Positions 8,867-18,483 of a DNA stretch of 32,718 bases are shown in pieces. Each line of letters opens with the position of its first letter. Positions within the stretch are counted from its first letter, which is position 1. Under the pieces are notes generated by a model that saw nothing but the letters and a program-made list of their open reading frames with translations, was not told the origin of the DNA and did not search any database. The position numbers were made by a program, and so were the translations under genes. The DNA comes from an uncultured Bacilli bacterium. Its GTDB lineage: Bacteria; Bacillota_I; Bacilli_A; RF39; UBA660. Location of the stretch: assembly GCA_947632345.1 (NCBI GenBank), contig CANROW010000015.1, forward strand, positions 1-32,718, written 5' to 3'.

Positions 8867-10198
8867 ATGGTGAAAGCTATGCATAAAAAATATTTAGGGT
8901 TAGGTATTATTTTAGTGACGATTGTCTTAACTCTATTAATGATTTTCTATTTTGATAGTAAAAGTTTAAATGATTCAAAAGAAGAAGTTAGTAGTGGTGA
9001 CAGTGATAAAGAAGAAAATGTTCAAGGCGAAGAAGAAGTTTATGAAGATATTCTAGAGGTTCCAAGTGAACTACAACCATATTTAGATCAAATAAGTGAT
9101 GATCTAATTATGACTACTGATGAAATAGCTACTTATAACTCGGAAATTGCCTCTAAAACGACAGCCCTTTATGATGTTTTAAATATGACGACAATATCGA
9201 AAAAGCAAATTGAAGACTATATCAATTCCTACGAAACGCCAAGTCTTCCCAAGTATAATGGTAATAGAAAAGTTACTTCTCAGGAAGTGACAGAAATGTT
9301 GGAAAATCGCAATCTGTCAGCTGTTGAAGAAAAAGATACGATAGTTAGAGGATTGATTGTCCAAAGAAGTAATTTGCGTTCTTTCCCTACAAATGTTCAC
9401 TTTTATGATAGTCCTAGTTCTAAGCACTTGGATCGGCTTCAAGAAACGGAATTATTTGTCAATACACCGGTCATAGTTTTGCATACTAGTAAAGATGCTG
9501 AATGGTATTTTGTCTTATCACCAATTTATTATGGTTGGGTTGAGAGTAAAACAGTAGCTTTAGCAACGAAAGAAGATTGGGATTTTTTCTTGAATGATGA
9601 TAAATTTGTGGTAGTAACAGAAAAAAATATTGACTTGAAAGGTAATACTTTAGATATGAGTGTCAAATTGCCATATATTTCTGTGGATAAAGATTTTTAT
9701 CAAGTAAGTGTTCCCAGTAGAGATACTGATGGCAAAGTTATAAGGGAAAATATTCAGTTAAAACATAATCAGGTTTATCGCGGATATGTTCCTTATACGA
9801 GAAGAAATTTATACATTCAGGCTCTAAAATATAAAGATGTTCCTTATCAGTGGGGCGGATATACTGGTGGCGTTGATTGTTCGAGTTTTGTTTTAACTGT
9901 CTTTAGAACATTCGGTTTTCAATTTCCAAGAAATACCTCAACTCAGAACAGTAGTGTTGGCCAAATTATAGATGTATCCGATAAAAGTACGAGTGATAAA
10001 ATGCAACTAATTGCGAAATATCCGGGCTCACTTCTTTATCAATCAGGTCATGTCATGCTATATTTAGGAGAATATGAAGAAAAACACTACATTATTCACG
10101 CTAATGGTTCAACTATCAATGTGGCTATTACGCCTCTAGATGGTTCTTCTTATCTTAACAAAATTAATAAAATTGTCTTAATCAATAGCACAATATAA
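8867..10198 (+). CDS. SH3 and NlpC/P60 domain cell-wall hydrolase, membrane anchored or secreted
   Basis: N-terminal TM/signal; ALKYKDVPYQWGGYTGGVDCSSFVLTVFRTFGFQFPRNTSTQ...SGHVMLYLG...IIHANG is an NlpC/P60 catalytic domain with Cys and His motifs. Confidence 0.88.
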   Translation: MVKAMHKKYLGLGIILVTIVLTLLMIFYFDSKSLNDSKEEVSSGDSDKEENVQGEEEVYEDILEVPSELQPYLDQISDDLIMTTDEIATYNSEIASKTTALYDVLNMTTISKKQIEDYINSYETPSLPKYNGNRKVTSQEVTEMLENRNLSAVEEKDTIVRGLIVQRSNLRSFPTNVHFYDSPSSKHLDRLQETELFVNTPVIVLHTSKDAEWYFVLSPIYYGWVESKTVALATKEDWDFFLNDDKFVVVTEKNIDLKGNTLDMSVKLPYISVDKDFYQVSVPSRDTDGKVIRENIQLKHNQVYRGYVPYTRRNLYIQALKYKDVPYQWGGYTGGVDCSSFVLTVFRTFGFQFPRNTSTQNSSVGQIIDVSDKSTSDKMQLIAKYPGSLLYQSGHVMLYLGEYEEKHYIIHANGSTINVAITPLDGSSYLNKINKIVLINSTI

Positions 10199-10407
10199 AT
10201 ATGGCATAACAAATTCGAGAAATATGTTACTTTAAAAATAGACAATTAAAATAATTAAGAGAAATTTCATTTATAAAGTTCTTTTTCTCAGTAGGGAAGG
10301 ATTATAGCTTTAGAAAGTGATTATTATACTAATAGGTAAAATTGGTTTGTCCATTATAAAAATCGTAAAATAATTGTTTGATATTGAAAATATTATCTCT
10401 TTACTTG

Positions 10408-10453
10408 TTGACAATTCTACTGATAAACGTTAAAATGTCAGTAGATATGTCAA
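10408..10453 (+). promoter_or_regulatory. abiE promoter embedded in a long inverted repeat (probable AbiEi operator)
   Basis: -35 TTGACA (10408-10413), 17-bp spacer, -10 TAAAAT (10431-10436). Arms TTGACAATTCTACTGA (10408-10423) and TCAGTAGATATGTCAA (10438-10453) are complementary at 14/16 positions. Confidence 0.8.
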
Positions 10454-10465
10454 GGAGAACTAATA

Positions 10466-11092
10466 ATGAAAAATATAAACATAGAGGAATTTAAAAAGAA
10501 AAGCAATCTTGAAATTATTGAAACATTAATGAAAATGAATAACGGCTATATTACCTCAAAAGATTTAGATAATTATGGTATTCATAGAATGTATCTCAAT
10601 ATTATGTGGAAAAAAGGCATAATAGAAAAAGTGGGTAATGGTATTTATATTGACTCTATAAAAATAGAAGATAGTTATTATGTCTTTAGTTTAAGTATGC
10701 CTAATACAATTTATTCTCATATGACGGCCCTTTATTTTCATAGACTTTCTATTAAAGCACCAAATGATAGATATGATATAACAGTTAAAAAAACATATAA
10801 TAGTAAACATTTAAAAAATCATGAAGTTTTTTATGTATCTAATGATATTTATGAACTTGGACTTATTGAAGTGAAGACGCCAATGGGCAATAAGGTGAGA
10901 GCTTATGATATAGAACGATGTATATGTGACATTATTAGATCTAAAAATAGAATGGATTCAGAACTTGTTAAACATAGTATTAGAGAATATATTAAAAGAA
11001 AAGATAAAGATATTGCTAGATTATCCAATTATGCAGATAAGCTTGGGATTAAAGATGAAGTTATGAATTATATTGAGGTCTTTTATGAATAG
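10466..11092 (+). CDS. abiEi: Type IV toxin-antitoxin system AbiEi-family antitoxin
   Basis: 208 aa; N-terminal winged helix (ITSKDLDNYGIHRMYLNIMWKKGIIEKVGNGIYI), YSHMTALYFHRL, AYDIERCICDIIRSKNRMDSELV; coupled to a downstream AbiEii nucleotidyltransferase. Confidence 0.9.
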   Translation: MKNINIEEFKKKSNLEIIETLMKMNNGYITSKDLDNYGIHRMYLNIMWKKGIIEKVGNGIYIDSIKIEDSYYVFSLSMPNTIYSHMTALYFHRLSIKAPNDRYDITVKKTYNSKHLKNHEVFYVSNDIYELGLIEVKTPMGNKVRAYDIERCICDIIRSKNRMDSELVKHSIREYIKRKDKDIARLSNYADKLGIKDEVMNYIEVFYE

Positions 11093-11924
11093 TATGCAAT
11101 TAAAAGATAAATTAAAAAAAATTTCTAACGAAAAGCATGTTGACCTTAATACATTACTTAGACTTTATATGTATGATAGATTTATAGAAAGATTATCTGT
11201 TAGTAGATATAAAGATAATTTTATTTTAAAAGGTGGATTTTATTTAAGTACATTATTTGGGGTAGAAAATAGAAGTACGATAGATATAGATACCGCCTTT
11301 AGAAATGCTAACTTTGATGAAAAAACAATAGTTAAAATGGTGAAAGAGGTATTAGCTATTGAAATAAATGATAACGCCAAATTAGTTTATCTAGGAATAA
11401 TGCCAATAAGAGATGATGATGAATATGGTGGATTTAGAGTAGATATACAAGTGGAATTGGATAATGTTAAGGAAAAGTTTCATATTGATATAGCAACAGG
11501 AGATCCTATTACTCCCAAAGAAGTTAGATATAAATATATACCTTTGTTAGAAACAAATTATATAGATTTGTATGCTTATAATATGGAAACAGTATTAGCT
11601 GAAAAAATAGAAACTATTTTGAATAGATCTGAATTAAATGGAAGAATGCGAGACTTTTATGATGTTTATTTAATTTTTACAAAATATTGGGAAAATATTA
11701 ATATTGCTAATTTTAGGAAAGCAATCGATAGAACATTTTCTAAAAGGGAATATTTTGGAAATCCATTTGAAACAATTGATTTACTAAGAAATAGTGACGT
11801 GATAAAATCAAGATGGAATATATATCAAAGGAAGTATGATTATGCTAAAAATATTACTTTTGATAATATATTAGATTGTCTGGAAAAGATGATGAAAGAA
11901 ATAGAAGTTGTAGAATTTAAATGA
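11085..11924 (+). CDS. abiEii: Type IV TA toxin AbiEii, nucleotidyltransferase (DUF1814-like)
   Basis: FILKGGFYLSTLFGVENRSTIDIDTAFRN, AEKIETILNRSELNGRMRDFYDVYLI. ATG 11085 overlaps the abiEi stop (ATGAATAG); the track's TTG 11073 start is less likely. Confidence 0.92.
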   Translation: MNSMQLKDKLKKISNEKHVDLNTLLRLYMYDRFIERLSVSRYKDNFILKGGFYLSTLFGVENRSTIDIDTAFRNANFDEKTIVKMVKEVLAIEINDNAKLVYLGIMPIRDDDEYGGFRVDIQVELDNVKEKFHIDIATGDPITPKEVRYKYIPLLETNYIDLYAYNMETVLAEKIETILNRSELNGRMRDFYDVYLIFTKYWENINIANFRKAIDRTFSKREYFGNPFETIDLLRNSDVIKSRWNIYQRKYDYAKNITFDNILDCLEKMMKEIEVVEFK

Positions 11925-11949
11925 TGATATCCTTAGTATGGAGGTATTT

Positions 11950-12840
11950 ATGTATGATTTAATAATTGTTGGTGCAGGACCTGCTGGTTTAACGGCAGCT
12001 TTATACGCATTACGAGCTAATAAAAAAGTATTAGTTTTAGAAGCAAAATGTTATGGTGGTCAGATAATAAATGCTAATAAGATTGAAAATTATCCAGCTA
12101 TTAATGATATTTCTGGTGTTGATTTTGCTAATAATTTATATGAGCAGGCTAAAAATCTAGGAATGGATTTAAAATATGAAGAAGTAATAGCGATTGAAGA
12201 AGACAAAGTAGTCGTCACCAATAAAAACAAATATCAAGCCAAAGCTATTGTTTTAGCAACTGGTACCGAAAAACGTAAACTTGGTTTAGCAAAAGAGGAT
12301 GAGTATCTGGGCAAGGGAATATCCTATTGTGCAACTTGCGATGGCCATTTTTATAAAAACAAAATTGTTGCGGTAGTTGGTGGCGGTAATACGGCTTTAG
12401 AAGATGCTTTATATTTATCAAAGATAGTTGAGCGCGTTTACTTAATTCATAGACGTAGTGAGTTTCGTGGTGAGAAAAAGTATTATGATCTCTTACGCGA
12501 GACTTCTAATGTCACTTTTATTCTCAATGCTGAAGTTATTAAATTGAATGGAAGTGATCAATTAGAGAGTATAGATATTCGTGATAAAGATGGTGATATA
12601 TCTAACATAGCTATCTCTTGTCTTTTTGTGGCGATTGGTCAAAAACCAGCCAATGATAAATTTGCTAACTTAATAGATTTAGATGAAGATGGATACATTA
12701 AAGCTTATGATGATGTCCATACTAATAAAAAAGGCATCTATGTAGCAGGTGATGCTCGAACTAAGGAAGTCCGTCAGTTGACAACCGCTGTAGCGGATGG
12801 TACTATTGCTGCTACAATGGCTATTAGAGAAATGAGGTAA
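11950..12840 (+). CDS. trxB: Thioredoxin-disulfide reductase
   Basis: YDLIIVGAGPAGLTAALYALRA, CATCDGHFYKNK redox motif, VVGGGNTALEDA, GIYVAGDARTKEVRQLTTAVADG. ATG 11950 after GGAGG-type SD. Confidence 0.93.
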   Translation: MYDLIIVGAGPAGLTAALYALRANKKVLVLEAKCYGGQIINANKIENYPAINDISGVDFANNLYEQAKNLGMDLKYEEVIAIEEDKVVVTNKNKYQAKAIVLATGTEKRKLGLAKEDEYLGKGISYCATCDGHFYKNKIVAVVGGGNTALEDALYLSKIVERVYLIHRRSEFRGEKKYYDLLRETSNVTFILNAEVIKLNGSDQLESIDIRDKDGDISNIAISCLFVAIGQKPANDKFANLIDLDEDGYIKAYDDVHTNKKGIYVAGDARTKEVRQLTTAVADGTIAATMAIREMR

Positions 12841-12844
12841 AAGA

Positions 12845-13153
12845 ATGAGTGTTATACAAATAGAAGAAAAAGATTTTTTTGAAAAAACTAAAAAGGGAAA
12901 AGTATTAGTTGATTGTTATGCTGACTGGTGTGGTCCTTGTCGGATGCTTTCACCTATTATTGATGAATTGTCCGATGAGGTCAATGATTGCCTTTTTTAT
13001 AAGCTAAATGTAGATAATGCTGAAAAAATAACTGATAAATATAAGATTATGTCCATTCCCACTGTTTTATTTTTTAATGATGGTGAGTTGAAGATGACTA
13101 TTGTCGGTTTAAGGTCTAAAGATGACTTTAAAGAATTGCTTGAAAAGATATAA
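12845..13153 (+). CDS. trxA: Thioredoxin
   Basis: 102 aa; VDCYADWCGPCRMLSPIIDELSDE, MSIPTVLFFNDG. Confidence 0.93.
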   Translation: MSVIQIEEKDFFEKTKKGKVLVDCYADWCGPCRMLSPIIDELSDEVNDCLFYKLNVDNAEKITDKYKIMSIPTVLFFNDGELKMTIVGLRSKDDFKELLEKI

Positions 13154-13162
13154 TATTATTTT

Positions 13163-13195
13163 AAAAATGAAATGCATATAATATTTCATTTTTTT
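13163..13195 (+). terminator. Rho-independent terminator after trxA
   Basis: AAAAATGAAAT (13163-13173) / ATTTCATTTTT (13183-13193) followed by T-run. Confidence 0.7.
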
Positions 13196-13233
13196 AATGA
13201 TGAGGAATTATAATAGTATTAGAGGAATGATTA

Positions 13234-14295
13234 ATGTATAGAAATACTTATGTTGAAATAAATTTAAAGAATCTTCGCTCCAATGTCGAGAAATTAGTTA
13301 ATACTTATAATGAATATTTGTATCATTTTGGAGTAGTAAAAGCGGATTGTTATGGGCATGGTGGTGAAGAAGTAGTTAAAACGATTGTGGAAGCTGGATG
13401 TAATTATCTAGCAGTTGCCACTTTAGAAGAAGCTGTATCGATTCGCCAATATTTAAAAGATATTCCCATTTTATGTTTAGGAATCATTGATATTGAGTAT
13501 TTAGATGTATGTCTAGAGAATGATATAACTGTTACTATTAGTAGTTTGAGCTATCTAAAGAAGTTACTCGAAAGAGATTTACCAAATTTAAAAGTTCATA
13601 TCAAGTTGAATACAGGAATGAATCGATTAGGAGTAAATAAGCGAAGTGAGTTTAATCAGATGGTGAAATTATTAAAAGAGAGTAATGTCATTCTTGAAGG
13701 AATTTATACGCATTTTTATAGTCCCCTTGACGAAGAGAGTAATGCTTGGCAATATCGCCGTTTTAAAGAGATAACGCGTGATGTCGATTTATCACAAATA
13801 CCAATTATTCATTTAGGCGCTAGTGATGAGACAATTTCCTGGCCAAAGTATCCTGAAAGTAATGGTTGCCGTTTGGGAATAGCTATGTATGGTCTTGTAC
13901 AAAACACCACAATAAAACTCGAATCAACTTTTAGTCTACATAGTGAAGTTATACAAATAAATGATGTTTGTGATGCGACTGTGGGATATAATGGTGCTTA
14001 TAAGGCGAATGGCCAAAAACGGATTGCGGTCGTTCCTATTGGCTATGCAGATGGCATTATTCGCAAGAATACAGGAAGATATGTCTATATAAACGATAAA
14101 AGATACCAAATCGTTGGTAATATCTGTATGGATATGCTATTTGTAAAAGTCGACAATACAGTCAAAGTTAAAGACGAAGTAGTTCTCATCAAGGATAATG
14201 ATCATATTTTAGAAATTGCTAAACATTTGGACACGATTCCTTATGAAGTAATATGCTCCATCGGTAAAAGAGTGCCAAGAATATATATCAAATAA
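13234..14295 (+). CDS. alr: Alanine racemase
   Basis: 353 aa; YVEINLKNLRSNV, GVVKADCYGHG (PLP lysine), VGYNGAY, VPIGYADGI, GNICMDM. Confidence 0.9.
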   Translation: MYRNTYVEINLKNLRSNVEKLVNTYNEYLYHFGVVKADCYGHGGEEVVKTIVEAGCNYLAVATLEEAVSIRQYLKDIPILCLGIIDIEYLDVCLENDITVTISSLSYLKKLLERDLPNLKVHIKLNTGMNRLGVNKRSEFNQMVKLLKESNVILEGIYTHFYSPLDEESNAWQYRRFKEITRDVDLSQIPIIHLGASDETISWPKYPESNGCRLGIAMYGLVQNTTIKLESTFSLHSEVIQINDVCDATVGYNGAYKANGQKRIAVVPIGYADGIIRKNTGRYVYINDKRYQIVGNICMDMLFVKVDNTVKVKDEVVLIKDNDHILEIAKHLDTIPYEVICSIGKRVPRIYIK

Positions 14296-14310
14296 TTTGT
14301 TAAGATAATA

Positions 14311-14346
14311 AAAAGAGTATCTGAAATCGACATCAGATATTCTTTT
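14311..14346. terminator. Bidirectional terminator between convergent genes
   Basis: AAAAGAGTATCTGA (14311-14324) / TCAGATATTCTTTT (14333-14346), one G-T wobble, A-run and T-run on either side. Confidence 0.8.
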
Positions 14347-14368
14347 TGTTTCAATATAAACTGAATAA

Positions 14369-14881
14369 TTATATGAATATATCAAGAATTCCATAAGAGA
14401 AGATTGCCATGATTACTCCGGCTAACAAGACACCAATCGCTGCTGCTAAAAAAGCTTTTTTCTTATCCATATCTAGCATGGCGGCAATTAGTGATCCCGT
14501 CCAAGCTCCGGTACCTGGTAGAGGGATTCCGACAAAGAGAACGACTCCCCAAAAACCATATTTTTCAATTTGACCTTTTTTCTTTTCGACTTTGTTATCT
14601 AACCATTTTACTAATTTACTAAAACATTTAATTTGCCGCATCCAATCAAGAATAATTCTAATTAGCCATAAAATAAAGGGAACAGGTAAAATGTTACCGA
14701 TATAACATATGATAAAGGCTTTTAAAAGGGATACTTTTAGTAAAGCTGCCGCAATCAAACCACCTCTTAATTCAATAATTGGTAATAGTGATACGATAAA
14801 GATCGTTATGCATTTGCCTAATTCTGTTGTTGTCATACCACTAAAAATATTTAAAAAGAAATTTACTAAACTCTCAGTCAT
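14369..14881 (-). CDS. COG2426 small multi-drug export protein family membrane protein
   Basis: 170 aa; SLLPIIELRGGLIAAALL...YIGNILPVPFILWLI...YGFWGVVLFVGIPLPGTGAWTGSLIAAMLDM. Confidence 0.88.
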   Translation of the reverse strand: MTESLVNFFLNIFSGMTTTELGKCITIFIVSLLPIIELRGGLIAAALLKVSLLKAFIICYIGNILPVPFILWLIRIILDWMRQIKCFSKLVKWLDNKVEKKKGQIEKYGFWGVVLFVGIPLPGTGAWTGSLIAAMLDMDKKKAFLAAAIGVLLAGVIMAIFSYGILDIFI

Positions 14882-14981
14882 CTTAACCTCCTAGACTTAT
14901 TTAATTATATTCTATTATCAAATGAAGGTCAAATCATTTCATAATAAATATATTCATTAATATAATTAATTAGGTGGAAAA

Positions 14982-15584
14982 ATGGATAATTTTGTTTTGA
15001 ATCTAATTGATAAATTTGGTTATATTGGCATGTTTTTAGGTATGGTTTTAGAAGCTGTTATCATCATTATTCCCAGTGAATTGATTCTAGCAACCGGAGG
15101 TATTTTAGCGAGTAAAAGGATCTTTACTTTTTGGGGAGCCTTTTTTACCGGATTAATAGGGAGTGTTTTTTGCGCCATTGTCATCTATTTTATGGGATAC
15201 TTTGGCGGTAGTGCTTTTTCTAAAAAATATGGCAAATATTTTTTTATGAAAGAAGACGAGGTTGATAAGAGTAATACTTGGTTCAATAAATATGGCCTTT
15301 TAGCCTCATGTATTGGTCGAAACTTTCCCATTATTCGAACTCTTATTTCCTTACCAGTTGGAGTGGCCAGATTATCTTTTACTAAGTTCCTTATATATAC
15401 GACCATAGGAAGTATTCCATGGACTTTTGTCTTTGTCTATTTCGGTTATGCATTAGGAAATAATTGGACAATTTTAAAAGAGTTTACTTCGCGAATGAAA
15501 GTTCCAATTAGAATTTTAATATTTTTTTTTATTATATCTTTTATATATAAAAAAGTAATAGCTAAATACGTAAAAAAAATATAA
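14982..15584 (+). CDS. DedA family membrane protein
   Basis: 200 aa; YIGMFLGMVLEAVIIIIPSELILATGG, GRNFPIIRTLISLPVGVARLSFTKFLIYTTIGSIPWTF. Confidence 0.9.
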   Translation: MDNFVLNLIDKFGYIGMFLGMVLEAVIIIIPSELILATGGILASKRIFTFWGAFFTGLIGSVFCAIVIYFMGYFGGSAFSKKYGKYFFMKEDEVDKSNTWFNKYGLLASCIGRNFPIIRTLISLPVGVARLSFTKFLIYTTIGSIPWTFVFVYFGYALGNNWTILKEFTSRMKVPIRILIFFFIISFIYKKVIAKYVKKI

Positions 15585-15625
15585 TAGATATTCTTTTATG
15601 TTATACTATATTAGAGGTGACATAG

Positions 15626-16954
15626 ATGAAATCTATTAGTACTCATAAAATAAAAACAATATTAGTATATGTATTAATATTTTTCCTTTTTCTAATATGT
15701 TTTGCAACTATTAATAATTTTATTACGGATAATTATTGGAACTATGGTTTTGGATATAACATAGTCAAAGGGATGGTTCCTTATCGTGATTTTAATGTCA
15801 TTCTTTTTCCTTTATCATTATTTTTATCAGCGGGATTTATGCAGATATTGGGCACTAAATTAATCATGTACTATATTTATAGCAGTTTAATAGCGACTTT
15901 AATTGTTTATTTAGTCTGCTCACTTGACAAGAAAAATATAGCATTAATAATTATCTTCTTTATGATTTTATATGAAACCGGGGGATATAATTATTTGAGT
16001 TTATTGTTCCTTTTTCTATTAATTTATTTAGAAGAGAAAAAAAAGAATGATTTTTTGATCGGTTTGATATTGGGACTAGCCTTTGTTACCAATCAAAAAA
16101 TGATATTATTATTTATTCCAACTCTTTTCCTAAAAGACTTTTCAAGAATTATGGCACGATTTAAGGCCTTTATTATTCCCGTACAAATAATGTTATTGTA
16201 TTTGTTTGTCAATGGTGCTTTATATAAATTTATCGATTACACCATTCTAGGACTATTTGATTTTGGAGATAAAAATTCACATTTCGATTTTATATTTCTC
16301 TTTGAAATGCTTATAATTTTGTATTTAATCTTCAAATATTTAAAATCTAAAGATAAAAAAGTGTTATATTGCTTATGTTTTCAAGTTATAGCCATTCCTA
16401 TCTTTGATCCATATCATGTCTCTGTTGGATTAATTCCTTTTATTTTTTGTGCGTGTGATGTTAAAAAGAAATCATCGTTGTTGGTCAACTCCATCTTTTT
16501 CATTTTGTTGTATTTTGTAATCATAGGGCGGGTATATACCTTTTCTCATGATGATATTCTAAGTATTGATTTAGATAGTAAAAGTAATTATTTTTTGACT
16601 TTGAAGTCACAAAAAGTTGAAAGATATAGTTCTACCTTTTTGAATTATTATTATAATAGTCCATATAAAGTTTATTTTTTATCAGGTGATGCTTATTACT
16701 TTAAATTAAGAGGTGGTATTCCCATTGATCAATTCGATTTAGTTTCTAATGGTAATAATGGTTATAATGGTACTAAAAAAGTAGAAGAAGAAATTAAAAA
16801 AGTTAAAGAAGCCGCGATGATCGTCTGTGCTATTTCAAGTGAATATGATAAATATAATCAAACGAATCACCAAGTCATTAAATTTATTCAAAACAATTAT
16901 GAATTAATAGATGATTTAGGCTATGATTGTAAAGTATATAAAATAGTGAATTAA
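15626..16954 (+). CDS. Polytopic membrane protein, GT-C glycosyltransferase-like
   Basis: 442 aa, many TM segments, early loop TDNYWNYGFGYNIVKGMVPYRDF resembling the GT-C first loop. Confidence 0.6.
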   Translation: MKSISTHKIKTILVYVLIFFLFLICFATINNFITDNYWNYGFGYNIVKGMVPYRDFNVILFPLSLFLSAGFMQILGTKLIMYYIYSSLIATLIVYLVCSLDKKNIALIIIFFMILYETGGYNYLSLLFLFLLIYLEEKKKNDFLIGLILGLAFVTNQKMILLFIPTLFLKDFSRIMARFKAFIIPVQIMLLYLFVNGALYKFIDYTILGLFDFGDKNSHFDFIFLFEMLIILYLIFKYLKSKDKKVLYCLCFQVIAIPIFDPYHVSVGLIPFIFCACDVKKKSSLLVNSIFFILLYFVIIGRVYTFSHDDILSIDLDSKSNYFLTLKSQKVERYSSTFLNYYYNSPYKVYFLSGDAYYFKLRGGIPIDQFDLVSNGNNGYNGTKKVEEEIKKVKEAAMIVCAISSEYDKYNQTNHQVIKFIQNNYELIDDLGYDCKVYKIVN

Positions 16955-16968
16955 TTTTCACTATTTTT
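16941..16968. terminator. Bidirectional terminator shared by two convergent genes
   Basis: AAATAGTGAA (16941-16950) / TTCACTATTT (16957-16966), loop TTAATT; it contains both convergent stop codons. Confidence 0.8.
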
Positions 16969-18421
16969 TTATTTTGATACTTTCTTTACTTGGTCCATAA
17001 ATAATATTTCCATCAATATCAAAACTTGAACCGTGACAAGGACAATCCCAGGTTTTAGTTTGATAATTAAAAGAAAGATTACATTTCATATGTGGACATT
17101 GGCTTAAAACCTTATGTTCTTTTTTATTTTCATCTATGTATATTCCATAATAAATGCCATTTTCTTTTTTTATTTTGACGTTTTTGTCATAAAAGTTTCT
17201 CTTTTTGTCCAGTTTTGTATCTAAAAAAGAATAACCATTTTTCAAATTATAATTTATGACATTAGGAATATTTTTTTCATCACGCAAGGGATCAAATAAA
17301 TCTTTATATTCACTATCGTTATCTTTTATCAAATCACTTATTATTTTTCCCGCTAATATTCCATTGGTCATTCCCCAAGTATTGTATCCTGTGGCAAGAT
17401 ACAAATTTTCTTGAACAGCACCTATTAGTGGTAAATAGTCAGTTGTCATTATATCATGATTACTCCAAGCATATTCAATATCTGGTGAAAAGAGAGTGCG
17501 CATTCGCCAGATTGCCGCATCACGTTTTTTAATATTATCGATGTTTTTATTGAGAGATCCACTTTCAGTCGCTAGAATCATATAATTTTTTTTATCTTTA
17601 TGATATCTTAATGAAATGACATTTTTATCAATGTTAATCGCTGAAAAGCTTTTGGTTTTGTCAACTGTACTAGCTACTAAAAAAGATTTTTCAATCGTCG
17701 TTTTAAAAGGAAATAAATAAGGGATTATATAGAAAGGGTAGTGACAGGCTAAAACAATCTTTTTAGCTTTGATATCACCATTTTTAGTATGCGCTATTAA
17801 ATAATTATTTTCTTTATCAATTCCCGTTACTCGGGTATTTTCATAAATGGCAATTTTATCTTGAACTATTTTAGCTAATCCTAATACAAATTTAACGGGA
17901 TGGAAGACAAAAGTATCATTTGCTTCAAGCGCTTTTTCACATTTTATTTTAATTGGCAAAGAATTTTTCAATTTGACATTGGCGTGTTTTTTAAGAAGAC
18001 GATAATTTGTTTTGATAGAATTAGTCTTAATACTCTTATTAGTAAAAATAAAAGAATTGACTGGTTCTAAATTACAATCGATTTTATTTTCTATAATTAT
18101 TTTTTTAGCTAAACAGATAGCTTCTTTTTGAGAATTTAAATATTCGATATAAGTATCTTCATCATCGTGAATATTTTTGATTTTTTCAATTAAGTCCCCT
18201 TGTAAATAAGTTAATTTACCTGTTGATTTTGCCGTTGTACCCGTACATATTCGATTTCCTTCAACTAAGACAATATTTTTATGAGTATTTTTTAAAAAGT
18301 AACTACAACTGAGTCCTGTTATACCGCCACCAATGATTAAAACATCACAATTTATATCTTTATCTAGTGTCGGATATGTCTCTCTTACTACATTTTCTAA
18401 CCAAATGGATCTATCTTTCAT
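16961..18421 (-). CDS. FAD-dependent oxidoreductase with C-terminal Rieske [2Fe-2S] domain
   Basis: 486 aa; CDVLIIGGGITGLSCSYFLKN (FAD-binding); C-terminal CPHMKC...WDCPCHGSSFDIDGNIIYGP (Rieske ligands). Confidence 0.92.
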   Translation of the reverse strand: MKDRSIWLENVVRETYPTLDKDINCDVLIIGGGITGLSCSYFLKNTHKNIVLVEGNRICTGTTAKSTGKLTYLQGDLIEKIKNIHDDEDTYIEYLNSQKEAICLAKKIIIENKIDCNLEPVNSFIFTNKSIKTNSIKTNYRLLKKHANVKLKNSLPIKIKCEKALEANDTFVFHPVKFVLGLAKIVQDKIAIYENTRVTGIDKENNYLIAHTKNGDIKAKKIVLACHYPFYIIPYLFPFKTTIEKSFLVASTVDKTKSFSAINIDKNVISLRYHKDKKNYMILATESGSLNKNIDNIKKRDAAIWRMRTLFSPDIEYAWSNHDIMTTDYLPLIGAVQENLYLATGYNTWGMTNGILAGKIISDLIKDNDSEYKDLFDPLRDEKNIPNVINYNLKNGYSFLDTKLDKKRNFYDKNVKIKKENGIYYGIYIDENKKEHKVLSQCPHMKCNLSFNYQTKTWDCPCHGSSFDIDGNIIYGPSKESIKIKK

Positions 18422-18483
18422 TTTATCACCATTATATTTTGTTCACATTTCTAAAATTTTATACAAAAAAATAAAGAAAGTCA

